A stretch of DNA of 16,024 bases from DATGMS01 sp040905145 (lineage in GTDB: Bacteria; Bacteroidota; Bacteroidia; Cytophagales; Cyclobacteriaceae), in contig JBBDSC010000221.1 of assembly GCA_040905145.1 (NCBI GenBank), positions 1 through 16,024 on the forward strand, read 5' to 3'. Position numbers and translations under genes: made by a program. The notes beneath the pieces are model-generated. The model did no database searches and was not told the origin of the DNA. It saw nothing but the letters and a program-made list of their open reading frames with translations. Shown in pieces: positions 1 to 7,779 of this stretch. Within the stretch, counting starts at the first letter, position 1. Each line of letters begins with the position of its first letter.

Positions 1-2
1 AA

Positions 3-485
3 CTGCCCCAGCTGAAACAATTGCAGGGCAAGGATACGGCCACCACCATGACCGCGGTGATCGGCAATGTGCTGAGCGGATCTGTCCGGAACAAGGAAAC
101 CCTTGAATGGCTGGAAAGGATGTTCGGGAAAAGGAAACAACTGGGAGAGAGTGTTTCCATTGACCGCACCAAAACCTCCATTTCGCTGAATGAAAAATAC
201 GATCCACTGATCCCAGCCGGAAAAATAGCCGGGATGCAGACCGGGGAATTGGTTGGCCTTTTGGCGGTTGATGCCGAAAAATTTAACGGTGCCTATAAAA
301 CAGCCAATATTCACTGCAGGGTAAGCCTTGATCCTGTGGAAATAGAGAACGAGGAAAAAAACTACAGAACACTTCCCAAATGCTATGAATTCCAGGGCAA
401 AAAAGAGCAGGTACTGACCCGGAATTTTATGCGGATCAGGGAAGAGGTGGAAAACATCATCGATTACTATACCGCCTCTGCCTAA
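3..485 (+). CDS. Conjugative coupling protein (MobC/TraG/VirD4-like), C-terminal part
   Basis: This is the C-terminal 160 residues of a gene that enters from the left edge. The frame is open from base 3 (LPQLKQLQGKD...), so the ATG at 21 is internal and not the start. The pattern of a TMTAVIGNVLSG segment, then LIPAGKIAGMQTGELVG, then a region with NYRTLP resembles the tail of Bacteroidetes MobC/TraG proteins. These are VirD4-type ATPases that carry the relaxase-DNA complex to the conjugation channel at the inner membrane. The tail corresponds to the TraM-recognition/all-alpha end of the ATPase; Walker motifs and membrane helices would lie left of the window. It stops at TAA 483-485, just before a small gene and an ArdC-like gene, which fits a mobilization operon. 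The family call is from remembered sequence pattern, not a search. Confidence 0.75.
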   Translation: MPQLKQLQGKDTATTMTAVIGNVLSGSVRNKETLEWLERMFGKRKQLGESVSIDRTKTSISLNEKYDPLIPAGKIAGMQTGELVGLLAVDAEKFNGAYKTANIHCRVSLDPVEIENEEKNYRTLPKCYEFQGKKEQVLTRNFMRIREEVENIIDYYTASA

Positions 486-516
486 CTAAAAATATTATTC
501 ATTAAATATCATACTC

Positions 517-696
517 ATGAAATCAAAAGATGAAAAAACAGAGCAATCTCTGATGAGAAAACTCGATCGACTGCAGATAAAAAACCAGGTACAGTTGACA
601 CATGATGAGGCCCGGTTGTACCAGGTAGAAACCCTGGACGAGCTTCCTGAGGAAGACCATGTTGAATCCGAAAACCCATCCGATAATGGCCGCTGA
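517..696 (+). CDS. Small acidic hypothetical protein of the mobilization operon
   Basis: A 59-residue reading frame starts at ATG 517, 31 bases after the coupling-protein stop, and ends at TGA 694-696, overlapping the start of the ArdC-like gene. The product begins MKSKDEKTEQSLMRKLDRL. It is charged, with a predicted helix rich in Lys/Gln/Leu and then an acidic tail (DELPEEDHVESE). There is no signal peptide or membrane segment. I do not recognise a family. Support comes from its position filling the gap between two same-strand genes and from the overlap with the next start. It could be a small accessory protein of the element. Confidence 0.5.
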   Translation: MKSKDEKTEQSLMRKLDRLQIKNQVQLTHDEARLYQVETLDELPEEDHVESENPSDNGR

Positions 697-1684
697 AACC
701 CCAAAGATGTACGAAGCAGTGGCCGAAAAGATCATTGCGCAACTCAAAGAAGGTACGGCCCCCTGGCAGCAGCCATGGGAACAATCAACCGCAGCCTTTG
801 AAAAGCCTTACAATGCCGTTACCAATCAGGCCTACCGGGGCTTGAACTCCCTTTATCTGCAACTTTTTACCCCCTTTGAAGATCCCAGGTGGGCCACCTT
901 CAAACAGGCCCAGTCCCAGGGCTGGCAGGTGCAAAAAGGTGCAAAAGGTATGGCCATTAATTTTGTCAAAACCCATGGGTTCTATCCAAAAAGGGACGAA
1001 GGGGGTAAACCTGTTTTGGACCAAAACGGAAAGCCAGTAAGGGTAAGGAAGGAATTAAGCAGCCCTATCGTCACCAAAGCCTGGGTTTTTAATGCCGAAC
1101 AGATCAAAGGTATAGCTCCTTTGGAAAAAAGGCCGGAAATCAGCCAGTGGGAAAAACTGAACCGGGTAGAAAAACTGGTAAAAAATACCGGGGCCGACAT
1201 TGCCCATATTCCTGGCAACCGGGCCTACTATTCTCCCCTGGGGGACAATATCCGGTTGCCGGAAAGGACCCAGTTCAAATTTTCCGACAGGTATTATGCC
1301 ACCCTTTTGCATGAACTGGGCCACTGGACCGGGCATCAAGACCGGTTGGACCGGAATATCATGAATACCTTTGGCACACAGGAATATGCCCGAGAAGAAT
1401 TGAGAGCGGAAATTGCCAGCATGATGTTGGGCGCAGAACTGCAGATCGGACATGATCCCAACCAACATGTGGCCTATGTGGACAGCTGGATCAAAATCCT
1501 TACCGAGAAACCTTTTGAAATCCATCAGGCAGCAGCCGACTCCCAAAAAATCATGGATTACCTGATGGCCTTTGACCGAAAGCGTGAAATCAAACAGCAG
1601 GAAACCCACGAAAACATTTCAAACCAAGAGGAAAAGAAAGTACCCGAAAATGAATTGGAACCCATTTTTAAAATAGCACGATGA
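686..1684 (+). CDS. ArdC-like ssDNA-binding protein with zincin metallopeptidase domain
   Basis: The product has about 332 residues. Residues 8-140 look like the ArdC N-terminal domain (formerly DUF1738), with AVAEKIIAQLKEGTAPWQQPW and later RGLNSLYL. That domain binds single-stranded DNA and in plasmids is linked to antirestriction. Residues 160-300 form a polyvalent zincin-like peptidase domain with HELGH at about 209-213 and a downstream EELRAEIASMM helix that could supply the third zinc ligand. In conjugative elements such proteins enter or act in the recipient and protect incoming DNA. I chose ATG 686 because it gives the shortest overlap with the upstream gene and begins seven residues before the conserved MYEAVAEKI. 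An in-frame ATG at 659, preceded by GAGGAAG, is the alternative. The stop overlaps the next ATG as ATGA (1681-1684), implying translational coupling. Confidence 0.85.
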   Translation: MAAETPKMYEAVAEKIIAQLKEGTAPWQQPWEQSTAAFEKPYNAVTNQAYRGLNSLYLQLFTPFEDPRWATFKQAQSQGWQVQKGAKGMAINFVKTHGFYPKRDEGGKPVLDQNGKPVRVRKELSSPIVTKAWVFNAEQIKGIAPLEKRPEISQWEKLNRVEKLVKNTGADIAHIPGNRAYYSPLGDNIRLPERTQFKFSDRYYATLLHELGHWTGHQDRLDRNIMNTFGTQEYAREELRAEIASMMLGAELQIGHDPNQHVAYVDSWIKILTEKPFEIHQAAADSQKIMDYLMAFDRKREIKQQETHENISNQEEKKVPENELEPIFKIAR

Positions 1685-1923
1685 CCAAAGAAAAAAAATT
1701 ACCCATGCAGGACCTGAAGATATTTGGGATTTATAAGAATGGTAAGTTTACCATACCCGAGGAACAGGTCCAGGCCCTACAGGACGGCAGACTGACCGAT
1801 GTGGTGGAACTCAAAAATTTAAAAAGCAAGGATATCCATATTGACACCCTTCCCGCAAGGCTCAGCGTTGTGAGGGGAACGGATGGAAAGCCATCCCTGC
1901 GCATAGATCCGGTCTATAAATAA
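1681..1923 (+). pseudogene. DUF4099/DUF3945-family gene, N-terminal piece before an in-frame TAA
   Basis: This 80-residue piece starts at the ATG that overlaps the ArdC-like stop by four bases. It carries the pattern LPMQDLKIFGIYKNGKFTIP, then ARLSVVRGTDGKPSLRIDPVYK. This resembles the first domain of DUF4099/DUF3945 proteins common in Bacteroidetes conjugative elements, whose function is poorly defined. In remembered relatives the 'DPxY+' segment continues straight into a 'HPLL' linker and a second domain. Here TAA 1921-1923 interrupts it, and the same frame continues as PHAHPLLSTLEKQQL. I therefore read 1681-2598 as one gene broken by a single nonsense codon. The alternatives are a truncated but functional product, or two separate polypeptides. 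Confidence 0.65.
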
Positions 1924-2598
1924 CCCCATGCCCACCCCCTTTTGTCCACACTTGAAAAACAGCAGCTGATACGTGCAGAGCTTGCGAATATTAAAAAGGA
2001 TTATGTGGACCGGGACGGGAATGTGCAGACCCAGATCATCGAATATGACCCGGCCACCAGGCAGTTTATGGGTTTTGATCCCAGGGACGTCCAGGCACCG
2101 AAAAGGGTAAACTGCCAGAAATTGATGGATGAACAAAAAAGGAAATTTAAACAGGGGGAGGTGGTGGAGCTGGAAGATGGTACCGCCTTTCAGGTTTCCA
2201 CCACCGATAGTAAAGGCATAAGGTCCAACCGCAATGCCCTGGTCCTGTCCGTACTTTTGGATGGTGGCATTTCTTATCTTTTGATGACGGGTCTCCAAAG
2301 GATGCTGGTAGGTAAAAATAATGAGAAAAAATCTTATTCGGAGGGATTTAAAGACGGTTTGTTGATGGTGCAAAAAAAAGCGGAACGCCAGCTGGCCAAA
2401 AATCCCGGTGAGAGGGATGTCCTCAGGGAGCTGGACCAGGTCAAACAGGAGTTTTCAAAATTATCGACGGCCAATCCAAAAGAAATCCAAAAAATGGATG
2501 CCGATGAATTAAAGCGGTTTAATTCCATTGAAACAGGGGAAGGCAGAAACCTGCCCAACAAATCAGATGATGATGGACACCGTCATAGAAGGATTTGA
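1924..2598 (+). pseudogene. DUF3945-family gene, C-terminal piece after the TAA
   Basis: This piece stays in the same frame as the preceding one with no frameshift. The first usable start is TTG 1942; there is no ATG near the beginning. It contains the typical second domain: a repeat-like segment with IIEYDPATRQF and DVQAPKRVNCQKL, then VVELEDGTAFQVSTTDSKGI, then a hydrophobic stretch (ALVLSVLLDGGISYLLMTGL), followed by a Lys/Gln-rich, probably coiled tail to residue 218. Relatives are single proteins joining this domain to the DUF4099-like one. The downstream gene starts inside its last 32 bases. If TTG 1942 is used, the piece could still be made as a separate subunit. Confidence is in the family and the split, not in expression. 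Confidence 0.65.
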
Positions 2599-3223
2599 AT
2601 TACTGGACAGCCTGGGGGTGAACAAGGAAATTCAGCAGTTATTTTCTGAGGTTTTACGGGAAGATGACAGCGGGAGATTGATCGCGGATTATCTGGATGA
2701 AAACCGAAAGGTAGTGGATCAGGAGGTCCATGCTGTTTCAAAAAAGAAGTTATCGTCCTGCGGAATCCTTTATTTTTCAACCGTACTGCCTGAAAATGTC
2801 AGGATCCTGTATATTTCCGATGCTGTTATGCCTTTGATCTTCATGGTGCAAAGTAAAATCAAGCGAGTGGATTTTGCCTATTCCGCCTTTATGGCCACTG
2901 GAGCCAGGATGGAAAAAGAATCGGTATTACACGGAATAGACCGATACCCTAAGGGGATAAAAATTTATACTGTATTTGGGCATTCGCTGATGGGAAGGAT
3001 CAGGGACTGTAAGGTGCAACATTGGATAAAGGGGATGGACTGTCTTTTCAATGTGGAAGGAGAAACAGTTGTGGCCATTTTCAAAGGAAAGAAATATCGT
3101 ATGCCTGTAGGGGAATTTTCTTTGAGAAAGCATCTGAAGCAGGCGGGAACCAGGCAGACCTTATTTACTTATAAACCAATGGATAAAAATATTGATAATT
3201 TTTATCGTTTTAATTATTTTTAA
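2567..3223 (+). CDS. Hypothetical protein of the mobilization region
   Basis: About 218 residues, starting at the first of three consecutive ATG codons (2567, 2570, 2573), inside the last bases of the upstream DUF3945 gene. A longer frame from TTG 2528 exists but is less likely. There is no signal peptide or clear membrane helix. The middle has alternating hydrophobic strands and helices (SSCGILYFSTVLP, VRILYISDAVMPLIF, GIKIYTVFGHSLMGRI), which loosely suggests an alpha/beta fold of the Toprim type, but I see no acidic Toprim motif. The C-terminus is basic and aromatic. Overlap and orientation place it in the same operon as the ArdC-like and DUF3945 genes. A perfect 9-bp inverted repeat with a 7-base spacer (3182-3206) lies in its last codons. 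I do not recognise a named family. Confidence 0.6.
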   Translation: MMMDTVIEGFELLDSLGVNKEIQQLFSEVLREDDSGRLIADYLDENRKVVDQEVHAVSKKKLSSCGILYFSTVLPENVRILYISDAVMPLIFMVQSKIKRVDFAYSAFMATGARMEKESVLHGIDRYPKGIKIYTVFGHSLMGRIRDCKVQHWIKGMDCLFNVEGETVVAIFKGKKYRMPVGEFSLRKHLKQAGTRQTLFTYKPMDKNIDNFYRFNYF

Positions 3224-3303
3224 ATGGTAAATTTCTTTGAAAGGAATTGGTCCCTGAATTTATTTCCTCCCTGTCATTTTATTCATTTAAAGCAACCCTG
3301 GCC

Positions 3304-3795
3304 ATGAAAAATTTAAAAATCTTATTGTTGTTTTCTATTCTTGTATTGGGATTTTCCTGCAACGAAGAACCCGAAGAGCAGCCTTTGGTTGAAAAAAATG
3401 CCCGGATAGAAGTGGATTTTGAGGGCAGCCTGGACCAATACCTGATCAATTTCGGCATTCACTCTCTCTTTAAGGGACAAAACGGGTTGGTATCAGCGGT
3501 TATTCGACAGCCTGATACAATGGAATGGACCCAGGTAATAGATCCCGCCAATACCTTCAACCTATCCACTCCCCTGACCTTTTCCCAACTGGTAGTCGAA
3601 TCGGAGGAGCCGGTGCATACCTTTGGATTTATCTTTGATGCGGTCTATACCGGAGGAATTCCGGATGAGGATTTTCAGGGCTTAAGTGCCACTATAATGA
3701 TTTTTGGTGATAATGAAGAGGTGGAAAGCTATCAGTATGAGGCCAAGCCTGTTGGGGAGGCTTCGGAGCCGTTAAGTGAGGTGGTGAGGTTTTAA
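3304..3795 (+). CDS. Small lipoprotein, full-length parent of two fragments in this window
   Basis: The product has 163 residues. ATG 3304 begins MKNLKILLLFSILVLGFSC, a clear lipoprotein signal peptide with a lipobox ending LGFS-C; Cys19 would be lipidated and the mature protein anchored in the outer or inner membrane. An upstream in-frame TTG at 3247 would spoil the signal, so I reject it. The mature part starts with an acidic stretch (EEPEEQP) typical of Bacteroidetes surface-exported lipoproteins. The rest looks beta-rich, with no motif I can name. The 3' half is repeated at 4738-4962 and 12775-13044, both broken. The function is unknown. Confidence 0.75.
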   Translation: MKNLKILLLFSILVLGFSCNEEPEEQPLVEKNARIEVDFEGSLDQYLINFGIHSLFKGQNGLVSAVIRQPDTMEWTQVIDPANTFNLSTPLTFSQLVVESEEPVHTFGFIFDAVYTGGIPDEDFQGLSATIMIFGDNEEVESYQYEAKPVGEASEPLSEVVRF

Positions 3796-3955
3796 TGCCT
3801 TGGTTAGAGGCGAAGTTAAACTCCCGTTATAGTCCTATGTGCCGATCAGGGCTCTTCCTATATATACCCGCCTTGGGCAAAGTTTAATCGGAATAAAATA
3901 ATTGGTTTTGGGCAAAGCGATGTCTGCCTTTTACAGATATATCCCAGAAACTTGA

Positions 3956-4261
3956 TTAACCTTTCATCGCTTCCGGATCACGGCGGGTGTTAAAAAAATT
4001 TGTAACGTACACCGTATCTTTTTCTATAAGGTAAATGATCTTAAAGTCCCCCTCTACCAATCTTTTATGGCCTTGGTTCAAGGTTTTGAGATAGGGTTCT
4101 TCCTGTCCCATATAGGGCTGCTTTGACAAGCTGACGGCTTTTCTTAACAGCTTTTTACCCAGCGACAATGCTTTGCTTTCTGGCACTTGACGGACTTGTA
4201 TCAAAAAATTAAGTTCTTTTTCCAGCCTTTGCTGAGCTTCATCCGTGATGATTACCTTCAT
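3956..4261 (-). CDS. RelE/ParE-family toxin of a type II toxin-antitoxin pair
   Basis: A 101-residue basic protein with the ParE/RelE layout: an N-terminal strand (MKVIITDEAQQRLEKEL), two helices up to about residue 50, then a C-terminal beta sheet with RLVEGDFKIIYLIEKDTVYVTNFFNTRRDPEAM. The last strand plus 'F.TRR.P' is typical of plasmid stabilization-system toxins of the ParE/RelE superfamily, which act on ribosome-bound mRNA or on gyrase. The target here cannot be told. Its ATG overlaps the antitoxin TGA by four bases (4258-4261), so the two are translationally coupled with the antitoxin first, as is usual. Confidence 0.8.
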   Translation of the reverse strand: MKVIITDEAQQRLEKELNFLIQVRQVPESKALSLGKKLLRKAVSLSKQPYMGQEEPYLKTLNQGHKRLVEGDFKIIYLIEKDTVYVTNFFNTRRDPEAMKG

Positions 4262-4488
4262 GTGCCAAATCGCTTCTCCAGCAGTTCTTCTACTTCTTCC
4301 GGTGTATGAACCCTGCCAGCTTTTATATCCTCATTGGCTCTTTTGGAACTTTCCACCATTTCCTTTTGGATCATGGCTTCCCTTGCGTTCTCCCTCTCAA
4401 AAACTTCTTTAAGCTGAAACAGTACGCTTTCCTCCTGTGTATCCAGCAGTAATTGCATCAACTCCAATTTTGTTGCTTGCACATTCAT
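4258..4488 (-). CDS. Antitoxin partner of the RelE/ParE toxin
   Basis: A 76-residue, strongly helical, charged protein lying directly before the toxin with an ATGA overlap. It begins MNVQATKLELMQLLLDTQEES and contains a long central helix (LFQLKEVFERENAREAM). It ends with an acidic/basic C-terminal segment (HTPEEVEELLEKRF) that probably wraps the toxin. I do not see a ribbon-helix-helix or HTH motif clearly, so autoregulation cannot be inferred from the protein. The call rests on size, gene order and coupling to a recognisable toxin. Upstream on the - strand the sequence TATCTTTA (4515-4522) is one base off the Bacteroidetes -7 consensus TAnnTTTG, but I see no well-spaced -33 element. Confidence 0.7.
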   Translation of the reverse strand: MNVQATKLELMQLLLDTQEESVLFQLKEVFERENAREAMIQKEMVESSKRANEDIKAGRVHTPEEVEELLEKRFGT

Positions 4489-4737
4489 AGATTTGGCATT
4501 AATGTTCTTGTAAAGATAACATTTTTCACCTCTTTTTCAGTTTCAAGTTTTACTAAGTTTTCCGTACACCCTGGCGGAGATTCTCTAAATAACGGTTGCA
4601 TCTCCTAGCTGGGTCTACTTATATTTTTACCTGAATTTTTGGTTTAGTGTCCCTTAATCATCTGTTGCGGTACGGCAAATGAAAAAAAGCCGATCACATA
4701 ACCCCAGGTAAAAGATTTGATCTTTTGAGAACCATAG

Positions 4738-4962
4738 CCCCTGACTTTTTCCAAACTTGTTGTCGAATCCGGGGAGCCGGTCTATACCTTCGGGTTTATC
4801 TTTGATGCGGTTTAAACCGGAGGATTTCCGGATGAGGATTTTCAGCCCTTAAGTGCCACCATCAGGATTGTTGGCAATAACGAAGAGGTCCAAAGCTACC
4901 TGTATGCAGCACGGCCGGTTGGCGAGGCTTCGGAACCGTTGAGTGAGGTGGTGAGGTTTTAG
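4738..4962 (+). pseudogene. Second copy of the lipoprotein gene, 3' fragment with stop codon
   Basis: Reading from 4738 in frame gives PLTFSKLVVESGEPVYTFGF, then IFDAV, a TAA at 4813-4815, then TGGFPDEDFQPLSA and a tail ending EPLSEVVRF and TAG 4960-4962. It matches the last 70-odd residues of the lipoprotein at 3304-3795. The parent has TAT where this copy has TAA. The signal peptide and the first half are absent; bases before 4738 show no similarity. It is a dead 3' duplicate. Orientation is the same as the parent, about 1.2 kb away, on the far side of the toxin-antitoxin pair. Confidence 0.85.
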
Positions 4963-5099
4963 TTGAGATTGTGACAAGGTCCAACAATTTCTTAAACAGT
5001 TTTGGGAGAATGTCAAGGGTTTTATCGGATTTGAGGTTTTTCGCAAGGTGGGATTTTCTCTATTATTTTTTGTTAAAACAATGGAAATAAGGGCTTTCT

Positions 5100-5433
5100 A
5101 TGTCCGTTCCGTTTTAAATTCAGATCCCTTTCAATTTCAACGGCCATCGAAAAGACCATAGCCATTACTTTGCTCTGGACGGTATCCAGCTGCCAGTTTC
5201 CTTTAACCTTACATATTTTATTTCCTTCTCCACTGATATTGAAATGATTTCCGTACATTCAAGCATACTCCTGCCCAACCTTGAAAACACATTCAATAAA
5301 ACTGTTTCACCATTTTTCAGCTCTTCCAGAAGGGGAGCGATTTTACGATGCTTCCAGGGACTTTTACCCGTCCAATTTCCACTTTTCCCAGGTTCTTCTC
5401 ATTGACCAGGTGATGAATACCCGTTTTGCTTGC
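5100..5433 (-). pseudogene. Serine recombinase (resolvase/invertase family) remnant
   Basis: The reverse strand holds pieces in three frames: GIHHLVNEKNLGKVEIG, then GKSPWKHRKIAPLLEELKNG followed by FSRLGRSMLECTEIIS, then VKGNWQLDTVQSKVMAMVFS ending in MAVEIERDL. Order and wording match the catalytic domain of Bacteroidetes DNA-invertase-type serine recombinases, including the SRLGRS segment and the E-helix MAxEIERDL. The N-terminal part with the nucleophilic Ser and the C-terminal HTH are missing. Frameshifts lie near the KV/GKSPW junction (about 5360) and near 5210. Upstream the sequence switches abruptly to an MFS transporter fragment. Such enzymes invert promoters or excise elements, but this one cannot work. 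Confidence 0.8.
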
Positions 5434-5577
5434 CAGCTAAATTTTCCTGCCAGATAAAGACCCACCGGGATCCCCCATACCTGACTGGCCGAAAATGCCA
5501 TTTGGACAAAACCAATGATCCTTCCCCGCACCTCCAACCTGAATACGTCCGATACGATAGAAAAGATAAGCGAATAT
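5434..5577 (-). pseudogene. MFS transporter internal fragment
   Basis: On the reverse strand one frame reads SLIFSIVSDVFRLEVRGRII, then GFVQMAFSASQVWGIPVGLY and LAGKFSWQAK. This is the loop and helix that follow the 'D.F....RG...G' signature of the major facilitator superfamily, with the usual GIPVGLYLA helix. Only about 46 codons remain. Upstream is a TAA, and downstream the match ends within a few bases of where the serine recombinase fragment begins. It is a gene scrap from a rearrangement, and its substrate cannot be inferred. Confidence 0.75.
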
Positions 5578-6086
5578 TAGTAGCTTTTAACAATTGTTAA
5601 GTCCAACTGACAAAATATGGTCTCATTATTGATTTATTGGCCTACTAGCGATAAATCCACAATTTGGCACAGACCCTACCACCTAAAAATTTATAATTCC
5701 GTATTATCAGAGAATGGTGGCAAAGGTTTTCAAGGTTGATTTAAGATTAACAGTACCAAAGACAGTACAGTGGTTTGCAGAATTCAGGCAAAAAAATAAA
5801 AGAAATAATATTATCAGACTTTATTGATACGGGAACAAAGGACTGTGGCATCAAACCTACTATAATGGAAATAATACCACATCAGAAACTGATTTAAAAT
5901 GACAGAAGCATAAGAGCCTTAATACCTTTTTTCAAGCTACCATAGAAGTCTTAAATGAAGTGGCAAATGATCAACACCAACGGAATAATACACGTGCCCC
6001 TGATTCTCTTCAAGGATTCCCCTAGGTAAATGAGTTCTATTACTATACAACAGTTCAATTTATTTCATTAACATAAAAAAGAAAAA
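5578..6086. other. AT-rich intergenic stretch without a recognisable gene
   Basis: About 500 bases between the MFS scrap and the desaturase. All frames carry frequent stops; the longest readable pieces (for example an in-frame segment QATIEVLNEVANDQHQRNN near 5934-5990) match nothing I know. The segment directly before the desaturase (6040-6086) is AT-rich and purine-rich just before the ATG and probably holds its promoter, but I see no clear TAnnTTTG element. The rest may be further decayed coding DNA. Confidence 0.5.
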
Positions 6087-7220
6087 ATGGGATCTTCAAT
6101 TAAATTTATTGATTCGGCAAACTCGCTATTTTTTGCTACGGTCAAGAAGAGAATTGAGGGGTATTTTAAAAGGAACAACATTTCCAAAAGAGCAAATCAG
6201 GAGATGGTCGTTAAGACAATGGTTTACCTCTTCCTGTTTATTGGGTTTTATGCCGTTATTCTCTTAAATGTCCTGCCGCTCTACCTGACCCTGTTAATGG
6301 CAATAGGATTGGGTATAATAATGGCTTTAATAGGGTTTAATATCTGCCACGACGCCTTACATGGATCATATTCCAATAAAAAATGGGTAAACAGTTCTTT
6401 GGGATTTATTTTCAACCTTATAGGGGCGAATGTATATATCTGGAAAATCAGCCATAACAAAGTTCACCATACTTATACCAATATCGTCGGCCATGATGGG
6501 GATCTGGAGGTTGCTCCGGGGCTGATCAGGATTTCTCCGGTGGAAAAGAAAAAAGCCATTCATCGGTATCAGCATCTATATGCCTTTCCCCTTTATTCCC
6601 TTGCAGCGGTATCATGGTTTTTTAGAAAAGATTATGTGAAATTCTTCCAAAAAAATATTGGTGCACATGTCAATAAACATCCCAAGATAGAATATTTCAA
6701 CCTGTTTTTTTATAAGATGGTGTATTACGCCCTTTTTATTATTATTCCATTTATGATTATGGATATTACCTGGTGGCAATTTTTAATTGGTTTTTTGGCT
6801 ATGAATTTTGCGGAAGGTCTGGTTATGGCATTGGTCTTTCAGCTGGCCCACCTGGTAGAGGAAACGGATATGCCTCACCTCCAAGGCAATGAAAATGTGG
6901 AAGAGGCATGGGCGGAACACCAGATGAGAACAACAGCTAATTTTTCCAGGAACAGCAAAACTGCCGTGTTTTTATTTGGCGGGTTGAACTACCAGATAGA
7001 GCATCACCTGTTTCCCAAGATCTGTCATATCCACTATCCGGCTATTTCAGAGATTATAAAGCAGACTGCCCACGAGTTCAATCTTCCTTACCATGAAAAC
7101 CGGTCTTTCTATTCCGCATTGAAATCCCATTATTTATTTCTAAAGAAGCTTGGTAGGCAGCCTGAGGTTTACCCGCCACTGTCGGCTAAACCTGACTACT
7201 CCAACCAGATCAAATTATAG
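6087..7220 (+). CDS. Membrane fatty acid (acyl-lipid/acyl-CoA) desaturase
   Basis: 377 residues, with the three histidine boxes of the membrane di-iron desaturases: HDALH at 88-92, HNKVHH at 123-128 and QIEHH at 303-307 (followed by LFPKICHIHYP). Hydrophobic segments at about 45-85, 105-120, 210-226 and 231-256 give the usual four-helix membrane topology with the boxes on the cytoplasmic side. The Q-x-x-HH third box and the RTTANF motif at 281-286 place it with the DesA3/linoleoyl-CoA (delta-5/6, front-end-like) subfamily. No cytochrome b5 domain is fused, so an external electron donor is needed. The reaction is O2-dependent insertion of a double bond into an acyl chain, probably for membrane fluidity at low temperature. 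Regiospecificity cannot be read from the sequence. It stands alone, flanked by gene scraps. Confidence 0.9.
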   Translation: MGSSIKFIDSANSLFFATVKKRIEGYFKRNNISKRANQEMVVKTMVYLFLFIGFYAVILLNVLPLYLTLLMAIGLGIIMALIGFNICHDALHGSYSNKKWVNSSLGFIFNLIGANVYIWKISHNKVHHTYTNIVGHDGDLEVAPGLIRISPVEKKKAIHRYQHLYAFPLYSLAAVSWFFRKDYVKFFQKNIGAHVNKHPKIEYFNLFFYKMVYYALFIIIPFMIMDITWWQFLIGFLAMNFAEGLVMALVFQLAHLVEETDMPHLQGNENVEEAWAEHQMRTTANFSRNSKTAVFLFGGLNYQIEHHLFPKICHIHYPAISEIIKQTAHEFNLPYHENRSFYSALKSHYLFLKKLGRQPEVYPPLSAKPDYSNQIKL

Positions 7221-7404
7221 AAAAAACCCAAAGAAGGAGAACTTAATTCATGTTCCCTCCAGGCCTTCTGCCTTCGGGATTGCTAATGGACGGACAATTT
7301 TGACGGACAGGAGCCAGGCCATCGGCCGTTTTATTTTAAATATTTTTTCTTCCCCAGCAGAAATTGAAATGGATTGTAAGGGAACATAATGCAGACTTCT
7401 GTCT

Positions 7405-7779
7405 GGTTCACCAAAAACAGCAGACAGTGTCTGCACACTTACATTGATAATGCTCAATAGCAGGTCCAGGATGTACCTTGGGTTTCCCACTTCCGGAATC
7501 TTCTCCCGATACCTGCACCCCTTTATAAGGCGGTACCATTTCATAATTGATGTGCAGATCAGCCAATACTCGGCCTGCTTTGCTGAACTTCCAAAAATCC
7601 CGCACATCCTCCAACAAGGGAATCCGTGGCAGCATTTTCTTTAAATCATTGGCAAAGGCGGTGCGGTAATCCGGGCTGTGCAGAATACCATATACATAGT
7701 AGGAAATATCTTCCTTGCTTACCTTTTTGCCATAGACCTTTTTGGCTCGCTACAAAATGAAATTCGAAACGCCATCCCT
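7405..7779 (-). pseudogene. Type ISP restriction-modification enzyme, C-terminal remnant
   Basis: The reverse strand reads RDGVSNFIL, a TAG at 7750-7752, then RAKKVYGKKVSKEDISYYVY, GILHSPDYRTAFANDLKKML, PRIPLLEDVRDFWKFSKAGR and ADLHINYEMVPPYKGVQV. It then continues in another frame as EVGNPRYILDLLLSIINVSV-QT. These are characteristic C-terminal segments of type ISP/Eco57I-like single-chain restriction-modification enzymes (helicase-methylase with target recognition). The stretch between 'NYE' and 'VGNPRY', which in relatives includes the NGKSALEW region, is missing, so an internal deletion and frame change occurred near 7510. The nuclease, helicase and methylase domains are absent. It is a dead defence gene. 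Confidence 0.8.

Noticed and set aside
495..784. Three - strand open frames of 69-89 codons
   Set aside because: They run antisense to the small mobilization gene and the ArdC-like start, match nothing and have no start context.
1055..2373. Long - strand frames (184 codons each) opposite the ArdC-like and DUF3945 genes
   Set aside because: Shadow frames of well supported + strand genes with coherent domains; no protein motif of their own.
3182..3206. GATAAAAAT-N7-ATTTTTATC inverted repeat as a terminator
   Set aside because: It lies inside the last codons of the unknown protein, before its stop, and the stem has almost no G-C pairs.
4710..4726. Perfect AAAAGAT-ttg-ATCTTTT dyad
   Set aside because: AT-rich, seventeen bases, next to no intact gene; could easily occur by chance. 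It lies just left of the lipoprotein fragment, so I note it without a claim.
7248..7400. - strand frame continuing past the type ISP remnant
   Set aside because: After the INVSVQT segment the reading shows no family pattern, so I end the remnant near 7405.
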